Notes: generated by a model from the sequence alone, not told the origin. Positions 8,395 through 18,842 are shown, counted from the first letter of the stretch. The stretch: DNA of 64,000 nucleotides from Brachybacterium avium (GCF_002216795.1 NZ_CP022316.1:1674001-1738000), one strand, 5' to 3'. Made by a program: numbers and translations.

Positions 8395-10038
8395 TCAGGA
8401 CCGTCGAGCGGCTCGACGCACGGCGATCGCCCCGAGCAGACCCAGCAGCAGGAACCCGGCAGAGCCCGCCATGGCGAGGCGGGAGCCGTCGGCGAAGACG
8501 GTGCCGAGCTGGTCGAGCGTGCCCGGGGCGGTCTGCTGGGCCCGCAGCTGCGGGAGGATCGAACCGGCCGAATCGGTCAGCGCCTGCCCGTACCGGGCGG
8601 CCTCCCCGGTGAGGGAGTCGCTGCGGGAGGCGAGCCCGGCGGCCAGCAGGGCCCCGGAGATCGCCGTGCCCAGCGCCGTGCCCAGCTGGCGGACGGTGGA
8701 CTGCGTGGCCGAGCCTTGCCCCGACTGCTCCGGCGGCACGGGGGCGAGCACGGTCGAAGTCAGCTGCGCGGAGGCGAGCCCGAGGCCCAGGCCGTAGACG
8801 ACCAGGGTCACCACGAGCAGAGCGATGGAGGTGGCAGGGCCGAGCAGCGCGGCGAGCACCCCGACCCCGATGACCTCCATCCCGAGTCCCACCAGCACCG
8901 TGCCCGGGGCCCCGATCGCGGCGGCCAGGTGGCGGGCCGCGGTGCCCGAGAGGAATGCTCCGCCGGCCATCGCGGCGAGCACCAGGCCGGCCTGGAGCGT
9001 GCCCAGGCCGAGCACGTTCACCAGGTAGAGCGGCAGCACGAACAGCAGCCCGAACTCCCCGATGGCGACGGTGCCGGCGGTGATGTTCCCCCAGGCGAAG
9101 GCGCGCAGCCGGAACAGCGTCAGGTCCAGCAGCACCTCGCGGCCGGCCGCGCCCCGACGCCGTTCGACGAGCAGGAAGGCCGTCAGCGCGGCGACGCCGA
9201 CCAGCAGCAGCACGGGGACGAGGGAGAGCGGACCGGGGCCGTGGAGCGTGAGCGCCCCGAGCTCCAGCGCGGACTGCTCCGTCCACCAGCCCAGCGTGGA
9301 CGCCTCGATGATCGCGAACACCAGGGAGCCGAGGGCCAGCGCGCTGAGCAGGGCGCCGAGGACGTCGAGATCCCGTCGGCCGCCCGTCACCCGCGGTGCG
9401 TCCCGGGTCTCCCTCACCCATGCCAGGGTGCCGGCGAGGACCAGGATGCCGATCGGCACGTTGACCAGGAAGATCCACGGCCAGGAGAACGAGCTGGTCA
9501 GCCAGCCGCCGAGCAGCGGGCCGAGGGCGGCGGCACCGGCCATCACCGCGCCCCAGACCCCGAAGGCGGCAGCCCGCTCCGTCCCGCGGAAGGTCGCGTT
9601 GACGGTGGAGAGGGTGGAGGGCAGGATCAGCGCTCCGCCGACGCCCTGCAGCAGGCGGGCTCCGATCAGGGAGCCCGCTCCCTGGGCCATGGCCGCGAGC
9701 ACGGAGGCGACCACGAACAGCCCGACGCCGGCCAGGAACAGCCGTCGCCGCCCGATGCGGTCCCCGACGCGCCCGCTGACCAGCAGCAGAGCGGAGAGGA
9801 CCACGGCATAGCTGGTGGAGACCCACTGGGCGTTGGTGAGGTCGAGACCGAGGTCGGAGATGATCGTGGGCAGCGAGACCGCGACGATCGACCCGTCGAT
9901 GACGATCAGGGCGAGACCGGTCGCCAGGACGGCCAGCGCCTTCCACCGTCGGGGGTCGGTGGAGGGGTCGGTCGGGGTGGAGGGCGCGGACGCGGCCGGG
10001 TTCGTCGCTCCGCTGTGCGAGGGACGTGACATCTTCAT
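8395..10038 (-). CDS. MFS drug exporter, DHA2 (EmrB/QacA) family
   Basis: Proton-driven multidrug efflux protein of 547 aa with 14 predicted helices. DHA2 signatures include VIDGSIVAVSLPTI in helix I and LGPLLGGWLTSSFSWPWIF followed by NVPIG in helix V (motif C, antiporter motif). No ribosome-binding site precedes the ATG at 10038 (a second in-frame ATG lies at 10032); instead a TAAAAT box is placed 6 bases upstream, so the message may be leaderless. A 15-bp perfect palindrome sits over this promoter, implying repression by a TetR- or MarR-type regulator that is not encoded nearby. It is divergent from the aldo/keto reductase. Confidence 0.9.
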   Translation of the reverse strand: MKMSRPSHSGATNPAASAPSTPTDPSTDPRRWKALAVLATGLALIVIDGSIVAVSLPTIISDLGLDLTNAQWVSTSYAVVLSALLLVSGRVGDRIGRRRLFLAGVGLFVVASVLAAMAQGAGSLIGARLLQGVGGALILPSTLSTVNATFRGTERAAAFGVWGAVMAGAAALGPLLGGWLTSSFSWPWIFLVNVPIGILVLAGTLAWVRETRDAPRVTGGRRDLDVLGALLSALALGSLVFAIIEASTLGWWTEQSALELGALTLHGPGPLSLVPVLLLVGVAALTAFLLVERRRGAAGREVLLDLTLFRLRAFAWGNITAGTVAIGEFGLLFVLPLYLVNVLGLGTLQAGLVLAAMAGGAFLSGTAARHLAAAIGAPGTVLVGLGMEVIGVGVLAALLGPATSIALLVVTLVVYGLGLGLASAQLTSTVLAPVPPEQSGQGSATQSTVRQLGTALGTAISGALLAAGLASRSDSLTGEAARYGQALTDSAGSILPQLRAQQTAPGTLDQLGTVFADGSRLAMAGSAGFLLLGLLGAIAVRRAARRS

Positions 10039-10049
10039 GCACCCATTTT

Positions 10050-10064
10050 ATGACGTCGCGTCAT
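10050..10064. promoter_or_regulatory. Palindromic operator over the MFS exporter promoter
   Basis: ATGACG-TCG-CGTCAT is a perfect inverted repeat (6-bp arms, 3-bp spacer) that begins 12 bases upstream of the exporter start and abuts or overlaps its probable -10 (TAAAAT on the minus strand). Its position predicts steric repression. The regulator is not identifiable in the window. Confidence 0.55.
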
Positions 10065-10152
10065 CATCTGCATCCACCGAACGGAGGATGCATGCGAGCC
10101 GTCGGCCGTCGGGCCTAGGGTGGCGGTCCCACCCCCTCCAGGAAGGTCCTCC

Positions 10153-11001
10153 ATGTCCTCAGAGTCTCCTGCCGTCCCGCGCCTGTCGTTCCGCGACGGC
10201 GGCACCATCCCCCAGCTCGGCTACGGCGTCTTCAAGGTGGCGGACGAGATCGCCGCCGACGTCACGGCCCAGGCCCTCCGGGCCGGCTACCGGCACATCG
10301 ATACCGCGAAGATCTACGGCAACGAGGCCGGGGTGGGTCGGGCGATCGCCGCCTCCGGCATCGCCCGGGAGGACCTCTTCGTCACCACCAAGCTGTGGAA
10401 CGACGCCCACGGCACGGACGACGCGATCGCCGCCTGCGAGGCTTCCCTCGCACGGCTCGGCCTGGACTACGTGGACCTGTTCCTGGTGCACTGGGCGGTG
10501 CCCGCCCAGGGGCAGTACGTCGAGGCCTGGAAGGCCCTGATCGCGCTGCAGGAGCGCGGTCTGGTCCGCGCGATCGGCGTCTCCAACCACCCCGCGGCCC
10601 AGCTGGAGGAGATCATCGAGGCGACCGGCGTGGTCCCCGCGATCCACCAGATCGAGCTGCACCCCTACTTCCAGCAGCGTGAGCTGCGCGAGGTCCACGA
10701 GCGTCACGGCATCCTCACCGAGTCCTGGGGCCCGCTGGGCCAGGGCAAGTCTGATCTGCTGGAGAACGCCGCGGTCACCGACATCGCCGCGGCGCATGGC
10801 GCGAGCCCTGCCCAGGTGGTGCTGGCCTGGCACCTCGCCCACGGCATCGTCACCATCCCGAAGTCGGTGACGCCCTCGCGGATCGTGGAGAACCTCGCCG
10901 CCGTCGAGCTGCGCCTCACGGCCGAGGAGGTCGCGGCGATCGACGCGCTGGACCGGCCCGACGGCCGCGGCGGCGCGGACCCGGCGACCAAGACCGCCTG
11001 A
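10153..11001 (+). CDS. Aldo/keto reductase (2,5-diketogluconate reductase-like)
   Basis: Soluble NADPH-dependent carbonyl reductase of 282 aa with a TIM-barrel fold. The catalytic tetrad is complete: D50 and Y55 (HIDTAKIYGNE), K80 (TTKLWN) and H113 (FLVHW). The C-terminal IPKSVTPSRI motif that binds the NADPH phosphate is present. It resembles the AKR5-like group (DkgA/DkgB), which reduces small ketoaldehydes such as methylglyoxal and diketogluconate. The ATG at 10153 has AGGAAGG 6-7 bases upstream; a GTG at 10120 is in frame but lacks a site and overlaps a likely -10 (TAGGGT). Divergent from the drug exporter. Confidence 0.92.
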   Translation: MSSESPAVPRLSFRDGGTIPQLGYGVFKVADEIAADVTAQALRAGYRHIDTAKIYGNEAGVGRAIAASGIAREDLFVTTKLWNDAHGTDDAIAACEASLARLGLDYVDLFLVHWAVPAQGQYVEAWKALIALQERGLVRAIGVSNHPAAQLEEIIEATGVVPAIHQIELHPYFQQRELREVHERHGILTESWGPLGQGKSDLLENAAVTDIAAAHGASPAQVVLAWHLAHGIVTIPKSVTPSRIVENLAAVELRLTAEEVAAIDALDRPDGRGGADPATKTA

Positions 11002-11201
11002 CCACCGTGCTGCCCCGGACACCCGCGCGACCGGAGTCCGAGCAGCCCCTCCCCCGGTCCGGTCCCGGACGAGACGACGAAAAGGCCGGGACGCCGAAGT
11101 ACTGTGTGCCTCATGGGGTGGGAAGGGGACCAAAGGGTGCATGACATCGCAGTGGGTGGGGCCGACGCAGAAGCCGGTGGTGCCCCACTATCGGTGATGC
11201 C

Positions 11202-14200
11202 ATGAACGCCGCGCGGAGCCCGTCCCGACAGCGCTCTCGGCGCCTGTTCGTCATTGCCGCTGCGACTGTCGCAACGATCGCGATCGTGGTCGGCGTGATC
11301 ACGTCCGGGTTTCCCGGGCCGAGTCCCTCACCGGCGGCAGCGGACATGGGCAGCACGGAGATCTCTGGGGTGGATCCCGTGGAGTCCGACGGCTCCGCCG
11401 GTCTCGACGTGGAGCTGGAGGCCGGGACCACTGACGTGGAGGTCGCGGCAGCACACGTACAAGGCACCGCACTGGCCCGCGTCACCGTTGATCCGACGGC
11501 CGATGTCGAGCTCTCGGAGGGAGGCTCCACCTTCCTCACCGCAGCAGCCGGCACCGGCACGGTCTCTGCCACGTCCTTCTTCCCTGTCCGGGACGGCGTC
11601 ATCGCTGTGGGCTCGTCTTCGCCCTCCTCGGTCCATCTCGAGATCCTGGCTCTCTTCGATGGAGATTCTCGGACTGCGGGATCGCTTCGGCTGCTCCCCG
11701 CTCCGGTACAGGTCGTCGACACGGCGAGCGGGATCGGCTCGGACGACCTCACGGCGACGACGGACGTCTACGTCAACGGCTACGCCACCCCCCAGGGCAC
11801 GCCGCACGTGCTGGTCCGTGTCACGGGCACGTTCGAAGCGCCCACCTCCGTGACCATGTCCGAGCAGGCGGTGCGCTTCCCCGCAGGATCGTCGACCACC
11901 ACCACGGTGCTCAGCACCGACCACGATGCCATCACCCTCTCCGCGAAGGAGCACGGCGACCTGCGGATCGACGTCATCGGCTATGTGACGGCCTCCGACG
12001 GCACCACCCCACCCGAATCCCAGGGTGACTCCACGACTGCCGGTGCCGTCATGGGACTGTCCGAGCAGACCTCCCAGAGCCTCACCCTCACGGAGGACTC
12101 GCCCGCCGAGGTGGACCTCGGCGCTCTGCGGGCCACCGCCGTGATCGGCCTTCTCTCCCCCGAATCCGGCACCCCCGGGTCGATCACCAGCAGCTTCGAC
12201 GCGAATGCCCACCACCTAGGAACCGCCGTGACAGCCGGAGCCGAGCGTGCCGGCGAGCTGGTGGTCGTCGCCGGGGACGCACCACAGCTCTTCGCCGACG
12301 TGGATGTACAGGCGGGCTTCCTGCCCGTGGCGGTCGTGCAGCCGAACGAGATCGGCATCGACGAGGACGTCTCCGTCACGATCGATTCCTTCCCCGAGCT
12401 GGACGCGGATGCCGCTCACGGAGTTCTCCGCTTCTCTGGCACGTTCCGTGCGCCCAATCGGATCGCTGCGATCAGCATCGCCGTCGACGGCCGGCAGGTC
12501 GCACCCAGTGCACCGCTGAGCCTCGCCGGCAACGGCGGCACGTGGCACCAGGACATCATCCCTGCGAAGAGCGGTCCCCTGGAGGTCACGGTCACCGCCG
12601 TGGATGTCGGCGGAGGTACGGCCACCACCTCCTGGAACGGCACCGTGACCGTTCCTGCTGACGATGATGTGGTGATCTCTCCGCAGGCGAAGATCCTCAC
12701 CCCGGCGGAGATGGCCGGCATGACAGAGGAGAGCGCAGCTGTCCTCTCCTCCGAAGACGCTCCGCACTACACGATCGGCGACGTCATTGTCGCGGGTGCC
12801 TCAGACGGCCTTCCCGACGGAGCGCTCGGACAGGTGCTCGCGATCCGGTACGAGCAGGGACGCTGGCTCACCGTCCTCGGTCCCGCCACCCTGGGCAACG
12901 TGATCCTCCAGGGCGAATTCGACGTCGTGCTCGACCGCACGGACTCCGACGACATCGTGCAGCGGGACCTTGACGGCGACGAGCAGGAGCTGACCACGGC
13001 CTCCGCCGGCGCCGGCCCGATCGGGGGCATCGTCGGCGGTGCGCCCGCACTCCCGCTCCTGCCACCTATGGATGGATCTGCGGGGAGCCTCGTGAGCTCT
13101 CCACCGACAGTACGTACGACCTCGTGTCGCACACCTGCGACGACAAGCTCGCCTCGATACCGCTGGCTTCCCAGGAGACAGAGACGACGTCGGCCGACGG
13201 ACTGTGGACGATGAGCGGGTCCGCACGGCTCGAGGCCTCGGTGACCTGCGAAGCGAAGCTGGGCGTGCGGATCGCGTACAGCGCCGAGTACAAGCCCGAG
13301 GGGGTGATCGCCGTGGGCCTCGACGCGGTCCAGTTCATGAACACCGTCCGGATCCTCGAGGACGACACGGCGCAGACGCTGGAGGGTGTGCTGACCACCG
13401 CCGGATCCCTGTACGAGAGCGACTGGACCATGAGCACCTCGCTCCTGGGCACCGCGGAGGTGGCGGTCGCGCTCAGCGGGAGCGCGAAGGGCGAGCTCGC
13501 GACTGTCGACGAAGAGCTCGAGAGGCACGTCCCGCTGGCGCGGGCCACGTTCTTCCTCGGACCGGTCCCGGTCACGCTGGATGGGGACGTGACGCTCACC
13601 CCGAGCATCGCACTGGATGTGGAAGGCGAATTCGAGCTCTCCACCGAGTTCTCCGGCTCCTTGGAGGCAGGTCTGACGCTCGTGCGGAGCACCGGCATCA
13701 CCCCGCTCTCCTCACTGAGCACCGAGCTGTCGACAGGAGCCTCCGGGGTGGCGAGCGCGACAGCTACCGCAGCCCTGGCCGTGGAACCGACGCTGACCCT
13801 GTACAAGACGATCTCCCTCTCGCTCACTGCTCGCCCTACGGCGGAGGCGATGGCCAAGGGGGAATTCTCCGCTGCAGACGGGACCCCCTTCGTCCTCACC
13901 GAGGAGGAAGCCGTAGCCGAGCGGGCCAGCGCCGACTCCCTCTCGCTGACCACTCGCGGACGGCGCTTCCTCGACCTCGAGGGCGCGTTCGCGATCGGGC
14001 TGGATCTCGAGCGCGAACTGGCGGCGTTCCCCCGTATCCTCGCGGTCCTCGACGGCGCAGGGGTCCCGCTCGAGGTCACCCTGCTCGACACGACCTTCGC
14101 GGCCAGCACCTTCGCGGAGGAGATCCTGTGGGAGTACTCCTATCCGGCAGATGTCGACCCCGAGAACTTCGAGCCCGAGATGCCCGAGCTCGACTTCAGC

Positions 14201-14683
14201 GATGACGGCGCCGAGATCCTGGCGGAGCTCGAAGGGAAGAGCTTCGCGTTCTCCTCCGGCGCCGGAGCATGGCGAACGTTCTACGAGATGGGCCCTGACG
14301 GCACCTTCACCGGCACCTACTCGGACTCCGACACGGGGGCAGGCGTCAGGTACACCGCACAGTTCGAAGGACGGTTCGAGGTCGAGGAGCAGATCGATGA
14401 GACCACCTACGCACTGAGACTGGCGGAGCTCACGTTGACCACGCCATCGAGCGGTCAGGTGGAGGAGGACGGCTACGACATCGTGTACGTGCCGGAGGTA
14501 TACGGGTTCGACCAGTGCCGTGACTTCCGCCTGTTGCTCCCGGACACCCCCACGAGCAGCCTCAACGACGACCAGCGGATGTGGTCGTACACGGCCCGCG
14601 AAGGTCCCACGCTGACGATCTTCTCCCTCACCTGCTTCGAGGAGGACCGGCAGGAGGACATCATGCACGACGAGATGCTCTGA
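11202..14683 (+). pseudogene. Large secreted/surface protein, split by a frameshift
   Basis: The N-terminal part (11202 to about 13065) has a basic start, one hydrophobic segment (about 14-36: RLFVIAAATVATIAIVVGVI) and then Ser/Thr/Gly-rich beta-type sequence with Ig-like blocks. Near 13065 the frame changes; the downstream frame continues YGWICGEPRELSTDST and runs to 14683. Adding one base gives a single protein of about 1160 aa, secreted or anchored by its N-terminus. The last about 170 residues contain SFAFSSGAGAWRTFYEMGPDGTFTGTYSDSD-like sequence (here described in parts), a lipocalin-like terminal domain also seen in Firmicute lipoproteins. Function is unknown. The start has only a weak site (GGTGAT). 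Confidence 0.6.
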
Positions 14684-14772
14684 TGGGCACCGCTCACCGC
14701 GGCGCAGGTCTGCCCGGGCCACCTCCGGTGGGCCCGCGCGATCACGACGACTCCCACCCCGCCGCCGCGCGC

Positions 14773-15528
14773 TCAGTAGTAGACCGCGAGCGGTCCCGTC
14801 GGCCCGTCGATGACCTGCACCGGGGTGTCGAAGACCCGTGTGAGCACCTCGCCGTTCATCATCTCGCCGACCGGCCCGGCCTCGACCACGCCGCCGTTCT
14901 TCATGGCGATGATGTGGTCCGCGTAGTGCGCCGCGAAGTTGATGTCGTGCAGCACCACCACGATGGTGCGGTCCAGCTGACGGGCGGCATCACGCAGCCG
15001 CCCCATCATCTGCACGCTGTGGCGCATGTCGAGGTTGTTCAGCGGCTCGTCCAGCAGCACGTACTCGGTGTCCTGGGCCAGCACCATCGCCACATAGGCG
15101 CGCTGGCGCTGGCCGCCCGAGAGCTGGTCGAGGTAGCGGTCCTCGAGCTCGTCGAGGTTCAGGAAGTCGATGGCCTCTGAGATCTTGTGCTCGTCCAGCG
15201 TGGTCAGGCGCCCTTTGGAGTAGGGGAAGCGCCCGAAGCCCACCAGCTGCCGCACGGTGAGGCGGGTGATGAAGTGGTTCTCCTGGCGCAGCACCGAGAG
15301 GATCTTCGCGAGATCCTTCGAGGCGGTCGAGGAGATGTCGTAGCCGGCCACCTCGATGGCGCCCTCGTCGATCCCCAGCAGGCGCCCCGCCATGGTCAGC
15401 AAGGTCGATTTCCCGGCCCCGTTGGGGCCCACCAGGGCGGTCACTCCCCCGGAGGGGATGTCGACGGTGACCGGGCCGATCGCGACCGTCTCCGAATACT
15501 GCTTCCGCACTGCGTCGATGGTGATCAC
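14773..15528 (-). CDS. Siderophore ABC transporter ATP-binding protein
   Basis: ATPase of an iron-chelate importer, 251 aa. Walker A is GPNGAGKST (about 36-44), the ABC signature is LSGGQRQRAYVA, Walker B is YVLLDEP, and the H-loop is VLHDINFAAHYAD. It powers the two permeases encoded immediately upstream. I set the start at the GTG at 15528 (VITIDAVRKQYSE); it overlaps the permease stop by 4 bases (GTGA), the classic translational-coupling arrangement. The frame is open further upstream, but that stretch lies inside the permease gene and has no homology. Last gene of the iron operon; an imperfect hairpin near 14715-14737 separates it from the convergent secreted-protein gene. Confidence 0.92.
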   Translation of the reverse strand: MITIDAVRKQYSETVAIGPVTVDIPSGGVTALVGPNGAGKSTLLTMAGRLLGIDEGAIEVAGYDISSTASKDLAKILSVLRQENHFITRLTVRQLVGFGRFPYSKGRLTTLDEHKISEAIDFLNLDELEDRYLDQLSGGQRQRAYVAMVLAQDTEYVLLDEPLNNLDMRHSVQMMGRLRDAARQLDRTIVVVLHDINFAAHYADHIIAMKNGGVVEAGPVGEMMNGEVLTRVFDTPVQVIDGPTGPLAVYY

Positions 15529-16712
15529 AGACGCCCCCTCCGCATGATGACGATGAGGAACACGGTTCCTCCGACGAGTTCGATGATGATGGACACGACG
15601 CCCTGCGCGGCGAAGAGATGGTTCATGACGAAGTAGGCACCGGCCAGGACCACGAAGCCGGTCAGCACCCCGACCGGGAGCAGCAGGCGGTGGTCGTGGG
15701 TGCCGGCGAGCTGGAAGGTCAGCGTCGCGACCAGGAAGCCGAAGAAGGTCATCGGGCCGACGAGGGCGGTGGAGACCGCCATCAGGATCGAGACCAGCAC
15801 GAGCATGTAGATGGTCTGGCGCCCATGGTCGACGCCGACGTTGATGCACACGTCGCGGCCCAGTGAGATGACGTTGAGGCGGTGGGCGTTCGACCAGATC
15901 AGCGTGCCCGCGATGAGGATCAGCGGGATCGCGTAGGGCAGGTATTCGGCGCTCGCGTTCTGCACCGATCCGAACAGGCGGGCGGTGAGGACGTCGAACT
16001 CGCTCGGCGTGAGCAGGCGCTGCATGAAGGTGGAGACCGCGCCCATGCCGCCGCCGATGATGATGCCCACCAGCAGCATCACCTGGATGTTCGCGTACCG
16101 GCCGCGCAGCAGCCAGCCGTACAGCAGCACCGAGAGCCCTACCATCACCGCGACCTGCAGCAGGAACTGGCCGGTGCCCTGCAGCGCGACCACCCCGGCC
16201 ACGCCGAGCAGGTAGACGGCCCCGGTCTGGATCACGGTGTAGAGCGATTCGAAGCCCATGATCGAGGGCGTGATGATGCGGTTGTTGGTGACGGTCATGA
16301 AGGTGATCGTCGCGACCGCCTGGCAGAACGCGACCACCGCCATCACCACCAGCGAGGTGGCGCGCATCTCGGCGATCAGCCAGAAGCCGCGCGAGCCGGT
16401 GGGCATCGGGTTGTCGACCGCGAGCAGCCCGGCGGCGAACCCGAGGGCCAGCACGATCAGGACGGCGAGCATGATCCGGTAGCGCCGACGGGCGCGGGCG
16501 TCGGGGAAGGCGCCGGAGCTGCTGCGGGTGCGGCGAGGAGCTCCGATGACCTCGAGGTCCTCGACCAGGTCGGCGGGGGCGGTGCTGATGCTGGGGCTGA
16601 TCGGCTCCTCGGCGACGGCCTCCAGCCGGCGCTCGGTGAGCTGGCCGGCGAGGGGATGCGCCTCAGCGGGGCGGCGCACCGCGGAGGAGGGGACGGGGGT
16701 GCGCTCAGCCAT
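15525..16712 (-). CDS. Iron-siderophore ABC permease (FecCD family), subunit 2
   Basis: Membrane subunit of 395 aa. The first about 75 residues are a hydrophilic, Pro/Glu/Arg-rich cytoplasmic extension unusual for the family; the FecCD core follows with about nine helices. Family landmarks are TVTNNRIITPSIMGFESLY and the coupling-helix region VGPMTFFGFLVATLTFQL. It overlaps the upstream permease gene by 8 bases and the downstream ATPase gene by 4, so all three are translationally coupled. It pairs with the first permease to form the heterodimeric channel, in the manner of FepD/FepG or the Bacillus YclN/YclO pair. Confidence 0.9.
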   Translation of the reverse strand: MAERTPVPSSAVRRPAEAHPLAGQLTERRLEAVAEEPISPSISTAPADLVEDLEVIGAPRRTRSSSGAFPDARARRRYRIMLAVLIVLALGFAAGLLAVDNPMPTGSRGFWLIAEMRATSLVVMAVVAFCQAVATITFMTVTNNRIITPSIMGFESLYTVIQTGAVYLLGVAGVVALQGTGQFLLQVAVMVGLSVLLYGWLLRGRYANIQVMLLVGIIIGGGMGAVSTFMQRLLTPSEFDVLTARLFGSVQNASAEYLPYAIPLILIAGTLIWSNAHRLNVISLGRDVCINVGVDHGRQTIYMLVLVSILMAVSTALVGPMTFFGFLVATLTFQLAGTHDHRLLLPVGVLTGFVVLAGAYFVMNHLFAAQGVVSIIIELVGGTVFLIVIMRRGRL

Positions 16713-17706
16713 GTCGACGCTGCCTCAGCAGGAGCGCGATGAACACGACGGCCCCGACGATCCCGAGGATCAGGGAGACCGGCACCTCGAAGGGCATGAT
16801 GACGGTGCGGCCGATGAGGTCGCAGACGGTGACGATCGCGATCCCCAGCAGGCACACCCAGGGCAGGTTCGAGCGCAGGTCGTCGCCGCGGATCATCGAG
16901 ATCACGTTGGGGACGATCAGCCCCAGGAACGGCAGGTTGCCGACCACCACGGTGACCACGCCGGTGGCGATGGCGACCAGCCCAGTGCCCAGCAGCAGCA
17001 CCCGCTGGTAGTTCACGCCGACATTGGTGGCGATGTCCTCGCCCAGGCCGATGACGGTGAGCCGGTCGGCGACCCAGAACACGGCGATCCCGACCAGCAG
17101 CACGATCCACAGCACCTCGTAGCTGCCGCGCAGCACCGAGGTGAAGGAGCCGGCGAACCAGACGCCGAGGTTCTGCAGGGCATCGAACTGGAGCGCCACG
17201 AAGGTGGAGACGGCGCCGACGACGGCGCCGAGCATGATGCCGATGATCGGCACGATGAGGGAGCTGCGCAGGGTGACCTTCCGCAGGAACAGGAAGAACA
17301 CCAGGGTGCCGACGAAGGAGAAGACGATCGCGACCGTCATCCGGGTCAGCAGCCCGGCGTCCGGGATCATCACCATCACCAGGATCAGCCCCAGCCCCGC
17401 CCATTCGGTGGTGCCGGTGGTGGTCGGCTCCACGAAGCGGTTCTGGGTCATCAGCTGCATGATCAGCCCGCACATCGCCATCGCGGCGCCGGAGAGGACC
17501 AGGGCCACGGTGCGCGGGATGCGGGTGATCGCGAACATCTCGGCCCCGTCATCGGCGCCGAAGATGTCATAGACCCCGGTGAACAGGGACGCGACCAGCA
17601 GCAGTGCGACCACCACGATGCCGATCACGAGTTTGCCGTCGATCAGGTGCTCGCGCCCGCGGCGCCGCAGCGGCGGCGCCCCGGTGGTGAGGGAAGGACT
17701 GGGCAT
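16705..17706 (-). CDS. Iron-siderophore ABC permease (FecCD family), subunit 1
   Basis: FecCD-type permease of 333 aa with about nine transmembrane helices. Characteristic blocks are ITRIPRTVALVLSGAAMAMCGLIMQLMTQNRFVEP near the N-terminus (described here in parts; R-x-P-R-T is the family hallmark) and GNLPFLGLIVPNVISMIRG, the cytoplasmic coupling loop that contacts the ATPase. The ATG at 17706 lies 131 bases after the binding-protein gene, with no separate iron box in the gap, so it is probably read from the same promoter. The first membrane gene of the operon; its stop overlaps the next start by 8 bases. Confidence 0.9.
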   Translation of the reverse strand: MPSPSLTTGAPPLRRRGREHLIDGKLVIGIVVVALLLVASLFTGVYDIFGADDGAEMFAITRIPRTVALVLSGAAMAMCGLIMQLMTQNRFVEPTTTGTTEWAGLGLILVMVMIPDAGLLTRMTVAIVFSFVGTLVFFLFLRKVTLRSSLIVPIIGIMLGAVVGAVSTFVALQFDALQNLGVWFAGSFTSVLRGSYEVLWIVLLVGIAVFWVADRLTVIGLGEDIATNVGVNYQRVLLLGTGLVAIATGVVTVVVGNLPFLGLIVPNVISMIRGDDLRSNLPWVCLLGIAIVTVCDLIGRTVIMPFEVPVSLILGIVGAVVFIALLLRQRRHG

Positions 17707-17837
17707 CAGATCTCCTGGGGGAAGCGGGCACCCGGCGCGGGCGCGGGCCCGGCGGGAGCTGCGGCGACGCGCGGCACGGCGGGCCGGACCGGAGAGGTCC
17801 CGCCCGCCGTGCGGAGGTCAGCGACGGCCTGCGTGGC

Positions 17838-18842
17838 TCAGGCCTTGGCCTCGAGGGCGTCGGCGAAGGCGGTGAAGAACTCGGTATAGGTCTGGATCGA
17901 CTCGTTGGTGTACGTGTCCGCCGGCATGTACACGATGTTGTCCTCCGCGACCGCCGTGACCCCGGAGAGCGCCTCGGAGGCGTCCAGGACCTCGTTGGCG
18001 GGGGTGTACTCCGGGTCGTCGGCGGAGATCGCCGCGTCGCGGTCCATGACCAGGATCCAGTCGGGGTTCGCATCGGCGATGGCCTCGACGGAGATGTCGT
18101 CGCCCTGGTGGTCGTCGCTGGCCCCTTCGATCTCGAGCGCGGGGGCCAGCCCGAGCGCCTCGAAGGTCCAGCCCAGGGTGCGGCCCATGCCAGGCGCGAT
18201 GTAGCCGATGTCCCCGCCGGAAGTGGTAACGGCCATGACGGTGGAGGCGCCGTCATAGGCGGAGCGCACGCGCTCCATGGCGGCGTCGAGGTCGGTGCCG
18301 AGCTGCTCGGCCTCGGTCTCCTTGCCGAAGACCTGGCCCAGCACGCCCACCTGGCGCTTGAGCTCGTCGGCGAAGGGCTCATCCTCGCGCGGGTCCAGCT
18401 CGAGGATGGTGGCCTCGGGGGCGAGCTTCACGAAGTCGTCGTGGTACTGGGCGAACCGCTGGCCGTTGACGATCAGGGTGGGCTCGGCGGCGACCACGGC
18501 CTCGAGGTCGGGCTCGCGGTGGAGGCCCAGGTCGATGATCGACTCGTCATCCTTGAGCGGGTTGGTCGTCGGCATCAGCGCACGCGCGGCGGCGGTGAGG
18601 GTGACGCCCCAGTCGGAGAGCGTCTCGAAGGTGCGGTTGTCGGTCGCGACCACGGAGGCCGGCGGGATCTCGACGGTCTGGGTGCCGTTGTTGTCCTCGA
18701 CCTCGACGGTGCCCTCGGCCGCGACCTCGTCGGCCGCGCCGGCGCCGGTCTCGTCGGCGGAGGTGCCGCAGGCGGTCAGGACGAGCCCGAGGGCGCCGGC
18801 GGTGGACAGGGCGCCGAAGTGGCGGCGGGTGAAGGAAGTCAT
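17838..18842 (-). CDS. Siderophore-binding lipoprotein of the ABC importer
   Basis: Extracellular solute-binding protein of 334 aa with the helical-backbone fold of the FepB/CeuE class. The signal peptide has a twin-arginine start (TSFTRRHFGAL) and a lipobox (LVLTACG), so it is probably exported by Tat and lipid-anchored. The mature part shows the usual landmarks RTFETLSDWGV and a DLGLHREPDLEAVVAAEPTLI block (in parts). It is the first gene of the operon and lies directly downstream of an iron box. Substrate is likely a ferric siderophore of the petrobactin or catecholate/hydroxamate type; the sequence does not settle which. Confidence 0.92.
   Translation of the reverse strand: MTSFTRRHFGALSTAGALGLVLTACGTSADETGAGAADEVAAEGTVEVEDNNGTQTVEIPPASVVATDNRTFETLSDWGVTLTAAARALMPTTNPLKDDESIIDLGLHREPDLEAVVAAEPTLIVNGQRFAQYHDDFVKLAPEATILELDPREDEPFADELKRQVGVLGQVFGKETEAEQLGTDLDAAMERVRSAYDGASTVMAVTTSGGDIGYIAPGMGRTLGWTFEALGLAPALEIEGASDDHQGDDISVEAIADANPDWILVMDRDAAISADDPEYTPANEVLDASEALSGVTAVAEDNIVYMPADTYTNESIQTYTEFFTAFADALEAKA

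Noticed and set aside
13040..13130. Programmed -1 ribosomal frameshift in the secreted protein gene
   Set aside because: There is no X XXY YYZ slippery heptamer or stimulatory hairpin, and identical one-base losses occur in nine other places.
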